Assembly (NCBI RefSeq): GCF_022376445.1
Contig: NW_025955022.1
Coordinates: 62,001 to 126,000, forward strand
Length of the DNA stretch: 64,000 bases
Origin: Fomitopsis serialis
Lineage: Eukaryota > Basidiomycota > Agaricomycetes > Polyporales > Fomitopsidaceae
Direction: 5' to 3'
Part shown: in pieces, positions 1 to 11,390 of the stretch
Numbering within the stretch: the first letter of the stretch is position 1
Layout: each line of letters starts with the position of its first letter
Program-made: the position numbers and the translations under genes
The notes under the pieces: model-generated
The model's input: only the letters and a program-made list of their open reading frames with translations
Told to the model about the DNA's origin: nothing
Database searches by the model: none

Positions 1-266
1 GTGAGCATGGGCATCTGAAATTCGCATGTCAGTCTCCCCGCCACACCTACCGATTCAGAGGTAATTCGCAAATAGCACACAGGCAGGCTATTGTACTAAG
101 ACCAGTCATTAAGAACGCACCTGCCAGACCAGGTACAATGATGCTACCTGAAGGAGGCCGGATGACCTGGAGCGGCTTCTTCGCTTTTGGCTCACCACCA
201 TAGAATTTATGAATGAGCTCGGTCTGGTAGATGTCCCATTCCGCCTGTACTGACTCTTAATGCAGG

Positions 267-683
267 TTAGCATATGAGCCAGGACCACGTCCCGCGTCTT
301 CCCGACGACTCAAGACGCGGCTCCAGCTCTCTCCGCCCGAGAGGAATCACAAGACAACGCACCGAGGGTTCCTGTCGCAGCAATCCGGTCCCTCTTGACG
401 AGCAAGCAGTCCGCGTTCGGCCGACGCTCGTCAACAGTGTATACCAGCCCTGGCTCCGTGCAGACGCATATGATTCAGGGACGGAGGTAACGGCCTGATA
501 CCGACGCGTCGCGCCTCCGTGTCTGCCGCGGCGAGAGACATACGTCGCAATACCAGCCAGTGCAGCAGCGAGGAACACAAAAGCAAGGTGACGAGCTATG
601 CTGCCAGACTGTTTCGCCCGCTTCGCCGCGGCGGGACGCTGCTTTGCGGAGGCATCGGCGGGGACCTTGTCGCGAGGAGCCAT
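267..683 (-). CDS. small single-pass membrane protein, hypothetical
   Basis: The frame opens at the ATG at 683 (reverse strand) with a basic, Ala/Lys-rich stretch of about 28 residues. One hydrophobic segment follows, around residues 31-48 (IARHLAFVFLAAALAGIATY), then a basic SRRGR patch. This looks like a tail-anchored or signal-anchored ER or mitochondrial membrane protein. After about residue 52 the frame becomes Arg/Ser-rich and unlike protein, so a splice site near 515-545 is likely and the true 3' exons are unresolved. I do not recognise the family. Its start lies about 180 bp from the divergent malate dehydrogenase start, so the two may share a promoter. The 266 bp to its left show no gene. 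Confidence 0.4.
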   Translation of the reverse strand: MAPRDKVPADASAKQRPAAAKRAKQSGSIARHLAFVFLAAALAGIATYVSRRGRHGGATRRYQAVTSVPESYASARSQGWYTLLTSVGRTRTACSSRGTGLLRQEPSVRCLVIPLGRRELEPRLESSGRRGTWSWLIC

Positions 684-863
684 GGTGAGCAGAGAGTCGG
701 ACTGAGAGAGTCGGAGCGCGCGCTGCCCCGGACTGGCGGGGCCCCGTGATCGTTATGAGCGCTTGGCACGGTCCTTAAAGGCTTCGCGACTTCGACATCC
801 TCTCGCGACTTGCTCATCCTCACCTTCACCGTTCAACCAACCGCGTAGGATCTCGACCATACG

Positions 864-2289
864 ATGTCTTTCAAGGCTGTTGTACTCGGCGCCGCTGGTA
901 CAGTCGTCGCTTCGCGCGGCCTACTCTACATCGCACTTACTCCTCATCAGGCGGGATCGGCCAACCCCTCTCCCTTCTCCTCAAGAACAACCCCCTCGTG
1001 AAGGAGGTCGGTCCCATCGCAGCTCGTGCTGACGCGTCTTTGACAGCATTATGTAGCTCGCGCTCTACGATATCGTCAACACGCCCGGTGTGGCTGCCGA
1101 TCTCTCGCACATCTCCACCCCCGCAAAGGTTGTTGGCTACCTGCCCCCCGACGACGGCCTCAAGAAGGCGCTGACTGGCGCTGATATCGTCGTGATCCCC
1201 GCTGGTGTGCCGCGCAAGCCTGGGGTGAGTACTCTTCGCTCTCGTACGATACCGCCCAACTAAAGTGGCGCGATAGATGACGAGGTCAGTACCATCAGCA
1301 TAACCCGGAGCATTCGCTCACAGCGCTGTTCGGACCGCAGAGATGATCTGTTCAAGGTACGCATGTGCATGCTACTAATGAAACCTGCGCTCATTGGCGT
1401 TAGATCAATGCGGGCATCGTGCGCGATCTTGCCACAGGAATCGCGACCTCCGCCCCGAAGGCCGCTGTGCTCGTGATTTCTAACCCCGTCAACTCCACCG
1501 TTCCCATCGTCGTCGAGGTCTTCAAGAAGCACGGCGTGTTCGACCCCAAGAAGTAAGCTTGTTTGCGCCAATCGGTCCGCACTGTCTGATCGCCGTCCCA
1601 TCAGGATCTTCGGTGTGACGACCCTGGATGTCGTCCGTGCACAGACGTTCATCGCTGAAGTCCTGGGCGACCTCTCCCTGGCGTCATCCATCAACGTGCC
1701 CGTTGTCGGCGGTCACAGCGGCGTTACCGTGCGTCCCCGCAGTCCCCGCACTTGTACGGTACCGGGACTAATGTCCAAACATAGATCGTCCCGCTGTTCT
1801 CGCAATCGTCTCACGCCCTCCCGTCTAACTACGCGTCATCCGATCTCCAGGCGCTCACGACACGCGTCCAGTTCGGTGGGGACGAAGTCGTGAAGGCGAA
1901 GGACGGCGCGGGCTCCGCGACGCTCTCGATGGCGTACGCCGGTGCCGAGTTCGCGGAGAAAGTCCTGAGGGCGCTCAAGGGCGAGAAGGGCATCGTCGCG
2001 CCGACGTTCGTGCACCTGAGCTCTGACAAGTCTGGCGGCGAGACGATCAAGAAGGAGGTCGGCAAGGATATCGACTACTTCTCCGCTCCTGTCGAGCTCG
2101 GGGTGGGTTTTGACCTGTGTCCGGGATGTGTTCCGGCACTGACAATAAATGCAGCCCGAAGGTGTCACGAAGATCCTGTCGCTGGGCAAGCTGACGGACT
2201 CGGAGAAGGCCCTCGTCGAGGCAGCCGTGCCGGAGTTGGTGGTCAGCATCGAGAAGGGCGTCTCCTTCATTGCGCCGTCGAAACTCTAG
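864..2289 (+). CDS. malate dehydrogenase, peroxisomal type (C-terminal SKL)
   Basis: NAD-dependent malate dehydrogenase interconverts malate and oxaloacetate. Hand splicing gives nine exons: 864-897, 951-1006, 1057-1224, 1277-1284, 1341-1356, 1404-1552, 1605-1728, 1785-2102 and 2155-2289. They total 1008 nt, in frame, giving 335 residues, normal for the family. Visible motifs are the N-terminal dinucleotide-binding loop VVLGAAGGIGQPL, the mobile loop with catalytic Arg ([16 protein letters not shown]), NPVNST, the substrate-binding [10 protein letters not shown], and VVGGHSGVT with the catalytic His. The protein begins directly at the Rossmann fold, so it lacks a mitochondrial presequence, and it ends ...IAPSKL, a canonical PTS1. 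I therefore infer a peroxisomal role (redox shuttle, glyoxylate cycle), as for yeast Mdh3. Exons 4 and 5 are only 8 and 16 nt. Family assignment is very secure; location rests on the tag. Confidence 0.95.
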
Positions 2290-3422
2290 ACACTGTCAGG
2301 GTCGTAGCAAGGGTGAGGCAAAGAGAAAGTGGCGGTAGAGCACGAAGTTGTACACAGTGTACTGTACTATACCATCAGATGCATGCTTCAGAATGCGGAT
2401 TTTCCAAGAGAAGAGGTCAACAGCCCCTGGTCTGGATCCGGAGGCGTCGTTATTGTACTCCGAGTACTGAGGCAGCCACAGTCAAGGCCGCAGTAAATCT
2501 ATGTAACTCAAAGTGGCAGCTTTGCGAAGGCCGAAGTCACAAGGTACTGTTGACTCTATGATTGTCATGCTGGTCTCTGACACACTCTGACACTCGCCAC
2601 CCGTCCTCGTAGGCTCGACTCAGCAATACAAGCTCGACAACGCGAGGCACCCGGGCGCGAAGCTTGGCCCAATCGTCACCGCCGCTTCCATGCAGAATAT
2701 CCGTTAGGATAGCAGGTTGTTGGACGCTGCCCCGACCTATATTCACCAATCTGCGTCGCGGCGCCCTACTTCGTGAGGGTGCGCCAGTGAGGTGGCGGCA
2801 CTTGGGTAGTAACTCGCATTCTGGCAAACACTCCCCCAGTTCGCATCGACATCGGCGAGAGGGGCGACGCGTGACGTCACGCGTCCTCAATCATCCCGCG
2901 TCGGCGCGTTCTGGCGCGTTCGCCCTTTTCTTACCGTACATACCGTACACAAGTACTGGCATGTCGTGCACTAGTACTCGTGACTCTGTCAACGATCAAT
3001 CGATCACAGCTGTCCGTGAGCGGATACCGGACAAGCTCGCATGCATTGTAGCTCCCCAAAACACCCGAAGAAAAAGGCACATCCTTTGAATTCTATCATC
3101 ATATCCGCCGGGACGCATTGGCCCCCCTACACACGAGCCTGAACCACACCACCTATACACCTATACCACCTAAACCTAAATGCAGCGAAAGAAGAGGACA
3201 TGTGACCTGGATACGTCAAACTGTGATAACATGCGGATGAGTGTATCATGTATGGGTGATGATCGGAGGAATCTGAGGGCGGGCGAGAGCAGCAGCAGCA
3301 GTACAACATTGACTGAGAACGGAGCAGAAGCATGGCATCATGAACAAAACGGAGATCGTGAGAGGCATGATCGACAGCAAGTGACACGCGAATCGTGGGC
3401 AGCGCGACAGGGAGTCCTGAGA
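2290..3422. other. intergenic region between convergent genes
   Basis: About 1.1 kb between the stop of malate dehydrogenase and the stop of the RasGEF gene on the other strand. I see no convincing gene. A 117-codon minus-strand frame (2537-2890) is open but resembles nothing I know. The one notable sequence is the 20-bp palindrome listed separately. Confidence 0.6.
2866..2885. promoter_or_regulatory. 20-bp perfect palindrome with CRE-type core
   Basis: GACGCGTGACGTCACGCGTC equals its own reverse complement. The centre, TGACGTCA, is the full consensus site for CREB/ATF-type bZIP factors. Each flank contains ACGCGT, the MCB/MluI box bound by MBF-type factors in yeasts. It is far from any annotated start, so its target is unclear. 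The palindrome is seen directly; regulatory function is inference. Confidence 0.45.
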
Positions 3423-6400
3423 CTACCGCGCCACGCTTGACCGCACGCCGTGTCCGCCCTGGCTCTGAGCCGCGCCCGCACCCTGCGGTGCATACAGCGC
3501 CAGCGCACGCTCCAGCACCTCCGCGTCGAGCCCACGCAACTTCAAGCATCGCTGGAAGATCTTCTTGTCCAGCGGGTACGCCACGCGGCTCGCGAGGTGC
3601 TGCGCCGCGACAAAGCTACGCACGACACCTGCAACGAGCCGTTGCTTGTGTACGCTGATCAGCGGTTCGAGCTGGATTGAAGGCGGGAGGGGCGATAGCG
3701 TGGAGAACACCTCGGGGTGGGACGGCGCCTCGAACGTGTTCGTCAGTGGGTCGATCGACACTGGTGTGTGCGGCGCCGTTGGATCGATCAGGTCCGGCAG
3801 CGGGGTATAGCGCTCCAACTGCGAGAGGTACACGCCTGTCGAGAGGACGTTAGCTACGAGGCCAATTGACACGACGAAGATGTACCCACCGAAGAAAGGT
3901 ACGCACGCGGGCGCGGCGACTGGCCCACCCTTGGCGTCGCTCATCGCGCGCCCACGAGCACTCTGCGCGTCGCTCTGCGGCATGTCCTGCCCCTGCTCGA
4001 GAGGTTTCGCCTCCGTAAGGGCTTCGACCGTCTGCCGGATGTACATGAAGTGTCCCTGCCGTGACGTCCAGCTTGTCAGGTCATGAAGGATTCGTTCATC
4101 CTTCGCCCGCAGCCTATCGTGACACTGCGCGATCGCCTTGGACACCCACGACGAGCGTAGCCCTGCGATGAATGCCACGAGCGCGTTGTAGTTCTTGAGC
4201 TCGTACGCTTTCTGCGTGGCGGTCAGTTTCGACGAGCAGATAGTGATCAGTGTGATCAGAGCTTACCCAGGCTAGCCGAATGAACTTCGTGTAAACCCGC
4301 ATCCGCTCGCTCGGGTGCGTCAGCACGATCTCACTCAGGACAAAGTTCGCGATGAGGTTGAACCGTCCGCGGACGACCGTCAGCGTGCCCGTCTGCGCCC
4401 CCACGCGTCCCTCCGCCTTCAACCGCGCACGCTCCCGCAGGAACTGAGACCAGTCAAGGATGTTGAAGTTAGCCTGTGGGTCGTGCGCCGCGAGCGAAGG
4501 TGCGATGAGCTCCTCGAACCGGAGCGCGAGGAACAGCTCCCGGTCGATCATGCAGAAGTGCTGCATCAACGTCTCGCTGCGGTAGCCGAGCACGAACGAC
4601 TGGTGGCGCTTCACATGCGCCGGGTACATCAGTGCGGTGGGTGAGCCGGGTGCCGGGAGCGCGGTGGCGGAAGGATGAGGGACGGGTGGGGAGCCATTGA
4701 TGGACGAATGAGTTGCGTTCTGGGCTGGAGTGGAGTGGTCAACGCGCGACCACAGGATCTCCAGCGGTACAGCGTCCTCGACATGTGGCTTAGCAGTGTC
4801 CGAGTGTCCGTCAGCGATGTGTTCAGGAGCGGGGAGCTCGGGAGCCTCTTCTGCAGAGGGCGTCGTCGCCTCATCAGGAGTGAGCCCTGGTGGCGCGAAC
4901 GGCACTGGCGAGCCCAACGAGCTGCCATCACTCAAACGCGTTGTTGAAGCGCGAGAGGGCGAGTCTCGCTCCCGAGGATAATCGACGGGACGCCGTTGTG
5001 AGACCTGGCCGTAGTCTTCATCGTCCGAGTCGCTCAGTGGCTCCGGCTCAGGCGGGAGCTGAGTGCCCCCCAACTGACGCTCCTGAATTGAGCGCACCCA
5101 GCGATCGACCTTGCTTTGCTTCGCGCGCTGCTTCTCTTCGTTGATCTGGCCTTCCAACCGACGGAGCGCCGCCTCGACATCGCCGTCTTCTCCATCATCA
5201 GTGAGCGAGTCGACCAGTGCACTCATCTGCCATGCCTGAATCGGCCCACCCATGTTCTCTGCCTCTGCTTCGGGGCTGGCAGATGTGCTTGATGCGCCGG
5301 ACATATACGACGTGCTGGAGAGCACTGACTCTCGCGCTTGGATGCCCATGGAGGAGACGCTGTCGGTCGAGTGCCGGACAAATTCAAAGTCTCGCCGCGT
5401 AGGCAGTCGACGCGAAGGCTTCTTCATGCCTACATGCTGCGAGAAGTTCTCGTCGGAGGAAAGGTCATCAAGGTCGAGGTCGTCAATTGAGACGATGTCT
5501 AGCTGTCGAGCGGCAAATGAAGGTATGCCGTAGGGAGGCTGAGGTGTCCGCGGAGAGTCGAGGGTGTCAGTGTATGCAGAGGAGAAGGATGAGTAGCGCG
5601 GTGTCGTGTCGCTCGCGTCGGACGGAGAGGGCACTTCGAGTTGATCTGCAGTTGTGCTCGAATCAGAACTCGAGCGCGGGTCTGATGCAACTGATGGCCG
5701 ATGTTCTGAATCCATCGACCTCCGTTGGAAACCAAGACCAGGCGGATGGAAGGGCGCACGGTAGCTCGCCGGGCTAACATTCCGGCTGGTACCAGCACTG
5801 GCTGTGGTGCCAGTGCCTACAGACTGCTGACCCTGGCTGATGATGCCGACTTCGGACATCTGGGATTCGACCATCTTGAGGTACTGCTCGACACCACCAC
5901 GCACCAGGAGAAGGTCGCCTGTCTCACTGGCCTCTACGTCGAAGGCAGAGACGTCCAGGCAAGCATTGACAGCTGACCGCCCATGATTGCGGTGGTTTAA
6001 GACTCGCTTCCACCGCCCGAGTCGCCCGATCGTATTGACGAACGCTCGCGAGAATGGACTGTGCGGAAGGGGCATCAAGATGGGGTGAGGCGCACCAGCC
6101 GCCGGAGGCCCAACACTGCTCTTCCTTCCATACTGGAACAAAGCGAGGTGTAATGGCTGCCGCAGCGACAGCAGATCTACCGGGCCAGGTTCTTTGGACT
6201 TCGGCGACGTGTTCGCACTGCCACGTTCAGCGACAGAGTAACTGTTCTCGAAGTCCAGGTCTAGGTCGGGGTCGTCCGCACCAAGTTGGCCGCCAGGGAC
6301 GTCCTTCTGGGCGCCGAAGTCGGGTACGCGATGGCGGTACTCTGACGTGCGGCCAGCCTGTCTTGTACCTCGGCGGAAGTAACGATCCGCACATTCGCGG

Positions 6401-8641
6401 AATACCTTGCGCACTTGCCGGACGATTTTCTTCGAGCGAAATATTGCGTTAGCCACCGTGTGCGCAACAAACAAGGTTCAAAACTCACCAAGGCATCCTT
6501 GTATCTATCCAGTATTGGGTCCCTCCTTAACGTGTTCAGCCAGTTGGCATACAACAGCCGCAGATCACGATTGGGTAGGAAGTCCGCGTCAAAGAACGCC
6601 ACCACCCACTGCCGTATGGCAATGAACGTCCTCACGCGCACGACCCGGCGCGCGATCTCGTCGCGCTGACTAGTCGGCTCGCCGAGAGCCCAGTGGAACC
6701 TACAGATCAGCAGATGACCGAGATCCAGCGCGGACACGTAGGTTCGGTAGGTCAGCAGGAACACAATGAGCTCGTCGTAGTTCAGCTCGCTCGTGATCTG
6801 CGCGATCCAACGTTCTATCGTCGCCGCAAGGAGCATCTTCATCGGGCCCTCCTTCGGCGAGACCGGCGGGCTGAGGACCTCCTCTGGCTTCGAGATGCTC
6901 TTCCCCTTCGTGCTCCTCCGCCTCGAGATGCCCGAGCGCCCCGAGGACGCGGACGCATCTGTCGCCTGACTCGCGGATACAGACACCTCTTCGGAGTCCT
7001 CCGGCTCGACCTCGCCCCAGATGACAAAACGCGGGTCGTCCCGCGGCGCAGCGCTCTCCTCCGCCTTGAGCGAGAGCTTGATCGTCGTTTCCTGCGACGT
7101 GGACGAGAGGCGGTCCAGCGCGGGCAGCCCGCGCGAGTTCTGAAGGATGTCGAAGACCTCGGTGGAGTACCGCGAGTGCATATTCGTCTCCTCGAGGATC
7201 GTCGAGTCGCGCCGATGGGTAGGGGTTGATGTGGATGAGGAAGAGGAGGGATCGACGTGGATAGCGGACGCCGAGTCGGGCATCGGTGGGCCGTCCGTTG
7301 GTAGATGGACGCGTGACCCTCCGTTCTGGAGAGTCTTGGGGGCAGGATCAGCACGGGCTGTCAATCCGGATTCGAATGACTGCATCTCGCGCAGTACAGG
7401 TTGTATGAATTGAGTCGAGGAGCGCCAGCTCGGGGAATCGAACGTTACACCGGGACCGAAGGGTTGAATGATGATGTCAGGTACAGATGATTCGCCATTC
7501 AACGTCGCGCCGTGATCCTGAGGGAGACTCCTTGTAGACATCCACGCGGAGCCAGATCCCATAGGGGAAACCGGTATGTTGTTCCAGCACATGACATCCG
7601 CGAAGATGTCTCTCGGCAGGGTCTTTGTAGAAGCATCTGACACTGAGAGCGACGAGCGGAACGCATCTGCGCTCGACACGCTATGCGCATGGGGGCGGCC
7701 GGTGGGCGTCGGAGGCGGATCCTCGCCCGTTGATGCATCTGTCCTCGCGCCGATCGCGTTCGGAATGGATCGTGTCTTCCGAAGCTTGCGGACCGGCGGG
7801 GAGCGGCTCCCATCAGTCGGAAGGGCAGGTGGGATGTTAGACGGGCCGCCGTTCTTGAAGACCGCTGAAGGTAGGAATGAGTGAACGCTCATGCGCGAGC
7901 GACGCTTAGTTTGCGGGGGTATGGGTGGGAAGATTGGAAGCTGTTGCTAGGCGAGGTAAGGAGGGACGTGTTCCGGTGCTCTGCACCTGCGGCGAGTACA
8001 CCGGGTGCCTCTAGTTGTCGGAGCCTACGGGTGGCTGCTCAGCTTCCTTCTGTTCACATGCAAGCAGGAGAGTACGCACCCTACACGGTACATCTGTTTC
8101 CCATGCTGGTTGATGAAGGCAGTGATAGCGAATGGCGAGCGGACGTCTTTGCCCACGCGGAGGTACTTGTCATAGGTTTTCTTCAGATCGTGCGCGGCGG
8201 AGCCGGACGAGGTCTCAAGATAGCTTCCATCAGCTGCGAAGGGAGTGGGGAATCAGATCTCGTTGCCCAAGAGCGGGGCGCGTGCTTACGAGCTATGAAC
8301 AGATCGGCAGGCTCTTGCGGGAGAGGGATGTCAAGAGGGAGGTCGTCATCTAGGCGTGCGGTCGTAGAGCTGAACAAATCTTGCGGCTTGATCGTGGTGC
8401 GCGGAGAGAGACTTTGACTTGAACTTGGACCGGCGGTGGGCGGGGAGGGCTCGCGCGATGCGGACGTCGATGCGCGCGACCTGAAGTCACGCGCGTCCTG
8501 CGAGCGCGATGCAGCCGCGAGCGTGGTGGCAGACATGGACGGCGCCGAGCCAGGGAGGGTGAGGGTGGAGGCGAGCGAGCCGTCAAAGTCCTCGCCCGCA
8601 GCGAACGAATCAGCCAGAGAGTGGAGGTCGGGGGTCGACAT
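3423..8641 (-). CDS. Cdc25-type Ras guanine-nucleotide exchange factor
   Basis: Multi-exon gene of roughly 1,600 codons that would activate Ras by promoting GDP release, acting at membranes upstream of cAMP/MAPK signalling. The start is the ATG at 8641 (MSTPDLHSL). The first about 600 residues are Ser/Pro-rich and disordered. The RasGEF_N domain lies near 6840-6530 (TIERWIAQITSELNYDELIV, LLTYRTYV). A second disordered stretch precedes the catalytic CDC25 domain near 4650-3700, with ETLMQHFCMIDRELFLALRF, FNLIANFVLSEIV, NYNALVAFIAGLRSSWVSKA and CVPFFGVYLSQLERY. The last motif spans an intron (about 3846-3890) whose length keeps the frame open. The stop is at 3423. Long frames overlap at exon borders (for example near 6420-6500) where short introns sit. 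No SH3 domain is visible upstream, though an extra 5' exon cannot be excluded. The exact joints of the small N-terminal exons (8080-8290, 7890-7960) are inferred. Confidence 0.9.
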
Positions 8642-9605
8642 TGCGGTGAGCACAGCGTTTAACAGCCCATGTCAGGGCGTTCCGAGGATCGTATCTGTGT
8701 CCGTGCGCGATCGGGCGAACTCGTCAGACAGAGCGGCTCGCTGTGCTCGGACTGCTTGCAGCTAGCAAGTACGGGCGAGGGTGCCGTATGCAGACGCGTT
8801 TGGAGATGCTGTAGGCGATGGGAAGGGCGCGCTGGCGGCAAGAGACTTGGAAGACGTGCAGGGTGTGTAGAGCAGAGCAGACGGGGACGCAGGAGGCTGT
8901 AGGAGGGCGGGGGAAGGGTGGTCAGGCTCTGAGGCCAGCCCTGCCTTGAGAATGATCAACGCAGTCGCGTGCTTACGTAATGCAATTGTTAACCAAGGAC
9001 CTCGACCAGCGCTCCGGCCTGCCCCTTGCGAGCCTCGTGCGAGCGTCCAGCCTGCTTCGGCCCTTCGTCCCCTGCCCGGGTCACCAGTTCTGAGCCTCAT
9101 TATCGAATGATTCTGTACTGGCAATCAGCCCACACAAGCCTATCGAGGCAGGAAGTCTCCTAGCCAGGCCTACTGAGCCCTTTGCAGCGATCTTGATTAA
9201 TGACAAAGGGGGCCAACATCTTCGGAGAGTGCCTTGCTCTGGCGAGCAAGGGAATTATTGCACCATCTCTTATAAGTACTATGAGGATCTCGTCTTGCAT
9301 CCTTGTTGACCGACAACCTTCGCACCCTCGCAAATACTATTGCGTTGTGCCCAATATTTCAGCTGAGCATACTCGGGTTTAGCATGACTTGCGAACTTCA
9401 GCTTCAATATTTCAACGTTCAATATCAATATTCAAATATTCAATGACGGGCAGGTCGATCGACGTGCCTACGTCATAAGCCACCCTGCTCCTGAGCCGCC
9501 CTCAGGTCTCCATCCACACTCGCGTCCACACTGCTCTCTTTCACGACCATCCATCCTCTTCCCTCACATTAGCCTGCTGCATTCAAATCAATACCTCCCG
9601 CAATC
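8642..9605. other. divergent intergenic region
   Basis: Probably the 5' control region shared by the RasGEF gene (-) and the small gene at 9606 (+). The part at 8650-9120 is C/T-rich on the minus strand, as expected of a 5' leader, with open frames but no recognisable domain. The AT-rich repeat patch is listed separately. Confidence 0.5.
9349..9445. repeat. AT-rich patch with repeated TTCAATAT/AATATT words
   Basis: AATATT occurs several times within about 100 bp, densest in a run at 9410-9445 built of TTCAATAT-like words. It stands out against GC-rich surroundings about 160 bp upstream of the gene at 9606. It could be a promoter element cluster or a decayed microsatellite. Confidence 0.5.
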
Positions 9606-10161
9606 ATGTCTCTCGGTGACGGTGAGCACCGTTCCCTGGACATGAGCCTCCACCCGGCATACACCGCGCATCCGCTGACTGACCTCGGATAGCCGACGCA
9701 AAATTCCCTGGACAGTCCTTTGAAAAGAACATTCCTCCCTCGCCTTCACGCGAAAACCCTGGCCAGGTGCGTCGCCGCCTACCACTCGTCACGTCGGGTA
9801 CACTCACAGCTGCGTTGCCCAATAGGTCTACCCGAAATCCGACCCACGCGCCGCTCCTCACGAATCAGTACCTGGCACAGGAGGCGCACACAACCCGCCC
9901 GTCGGCCAGACACTATCCAATCCCTTCGTCCTCGATGACGCACTCGACGGCCTTGACCACTCCCTCGCTCGTGCCATCTCGACCATAGAGAACGACGCCG
10001 ACGCGAGCGGCACCAGCGCGGAGAGCGAGACGCTCCTCTCCAAGTTCCGTGGTTGGCAGAGCGATTTGGTTGCGTTGCGCAGGAAAGGCGCACGTGTTGG
10101 GAGGGAGGTGCAGGGTGGCCAGCAGGGGCATACGAATCAGGGCGGCATGTTTGCGGACTGA
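9606..10161 (+). CDS. hypothetical protein, 141 residues
   Basis: Three exons join in frame: 9606-9621, 9693-9766 and 9826-10161, total 426 nt. The start is MSLGD; the protein ends GGMFAD. It is soluble and Pro/Gly-rich in the first half. A helical second half (about residues 70-115) alternates hydrophobic and charged residues, including LDGLDHSLARAISTIEND and LLSKFRGWQSDLVALRRKG. No signal peptide or membrane segment is present. I do not recognise the family. A decayed partial copy of its exon 3 and 3' flank lies at about 12745-13190, so this locus has been duplicated at least once. The splice signals (GTGAGC/TAG, GTGCGT/TAG) and the clean joined frame support a real gene. Confidence 0.65.
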
Positions 10162-11390
10162 ACGACGAGGAGGAATAGAAAAAAAATGTAACACCGTGTA
10201 GCTGTATCAGATCATGCCGTTTACCGACTCGCCAGCATTGTTCGCATCGCATGCACTTAGGGATGGACCTTCAGGACGGTGAAAGTCCGACAGAGATATT
10301 TAGGCCCACGGGCGCATGCCATACGTAGACCGATTTCGACAGCGGTCGAAATCGTCGATCATGACGACGGCGTCGTCCAGTAGGTAGCATGAAGGATACA
10401 TGCACCTCAAGCAGCCCGGCTGAACACCGCCCTTGTCAATCAGCATGTCAGTGCAGGGGCGGATGTGCACAAGGTGGGCACGAACGAAGTGAGTGGACAA
10501 GTGGATGATTGTGGTTGAGGAGGGAAGGTACTCGTACGTGGTTATATACTGCGTCTTGTGCGCGTCTTTCTCAGCAGTTTCCTGGGCTCCTTGTGCGCAG
10601 AATTGAAGACGGACAATATGGTGAGAGAGGGGGGCGGAGGATTTCGGCCCAGCGCAGAGTCCAGGTAGTACGGCGAGGCCTACGGACGGGGTAGGACAAT
10701 GAACACATCGGGAGGGAAAGACGGCGTTCGCAGCCGGATATACCAGCCTCGTTTGGGACGATGGATGGTCCACAGAAGGGTCGATGCTCCATTCTCCTTG
10801 TACAAAGTTAGGCATGCGCGGATACCCATATCTGTGCACGTACCACGAAGTGTTCCACTATTTCACCGTCTGCGAGGAGTCTTTCCTCCACACAGCCTCC
10901 TGAGTTGATGTCTGCTTGTGTACATATTATGGAGATACTCGCCTTGTACTAGATCACCCTCTCCGACCCCTCCTCGGAGAAGTTCACGCGAATGTCGGCC
11001 AGGGACATACGAGCTGTGGCACGTATGACTAGACTGCCAATGTCACCTTCCAATGGTCCTTCCTGCACATTCGGATTCCTGTCATTGCAGGTTTGCCAGC
11101 AGGCTATCCCTGTGCTGCTGAGAGGCTCCGTGAGATCCCAGAACTGTATGCGGGCAGCCGCAGGTCCGTTCGAGTCAAAAAAGCGTGCCTAGATCCGATG
11201 AGTCTCTTATCCTCGCACAGTGTCTGCGTTTTCACAGCCAACGAGAAGTGACGAGCAAGCGACAGTCGACGACAAAGACAGAGCCAGTGTGAGTACACAT
11301 CGTCCCCGCTGCGACACGGAAGGTCTAGGTCACTGCAACTTATGACAGGCGCCCATCCAGATCCAGATCTATCGGGAACATCATTGAGCA
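10162..11390. other. intergenic region
   Basis: No gene that I can support. A 179-codon minus-strand frame (10300-10839) lies over the 3' flank of the previous gene but shows no known domain. The stretch at about 10250-10480 resembles 12920-13150 and is the parent of the duplication listed there. Confidence 0.5.

Noticed and set aside
2537..2890. 117-codon minus-strand frame between convergent genes
   Set aside because: Composition is plausible in its second half but there is no family match I can name and no splice or start context to support it.
3846..3890. Insertion of extra residues in the RasGEF catalytic domain
   Set aside because: The stretch has GTGGGT and CAG boundaries and its removal restores the conserved CVPFFGVYLSQLE motif, so it is a frame-preserving intron.
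8762..9124. Upstream coding exon of the RasGEF gene
   Set aside because: The frame is open but C/T-rich, leader-like, and no splice joint leads cleanly into MSTPDLHSL.
10300..10839. 179-codon minus-strand frame
   Set aside because: No recognised domain, overlies the 3' flank of another gene, and is not kept open in the duplicated copy at 12.9-13.2 kb.
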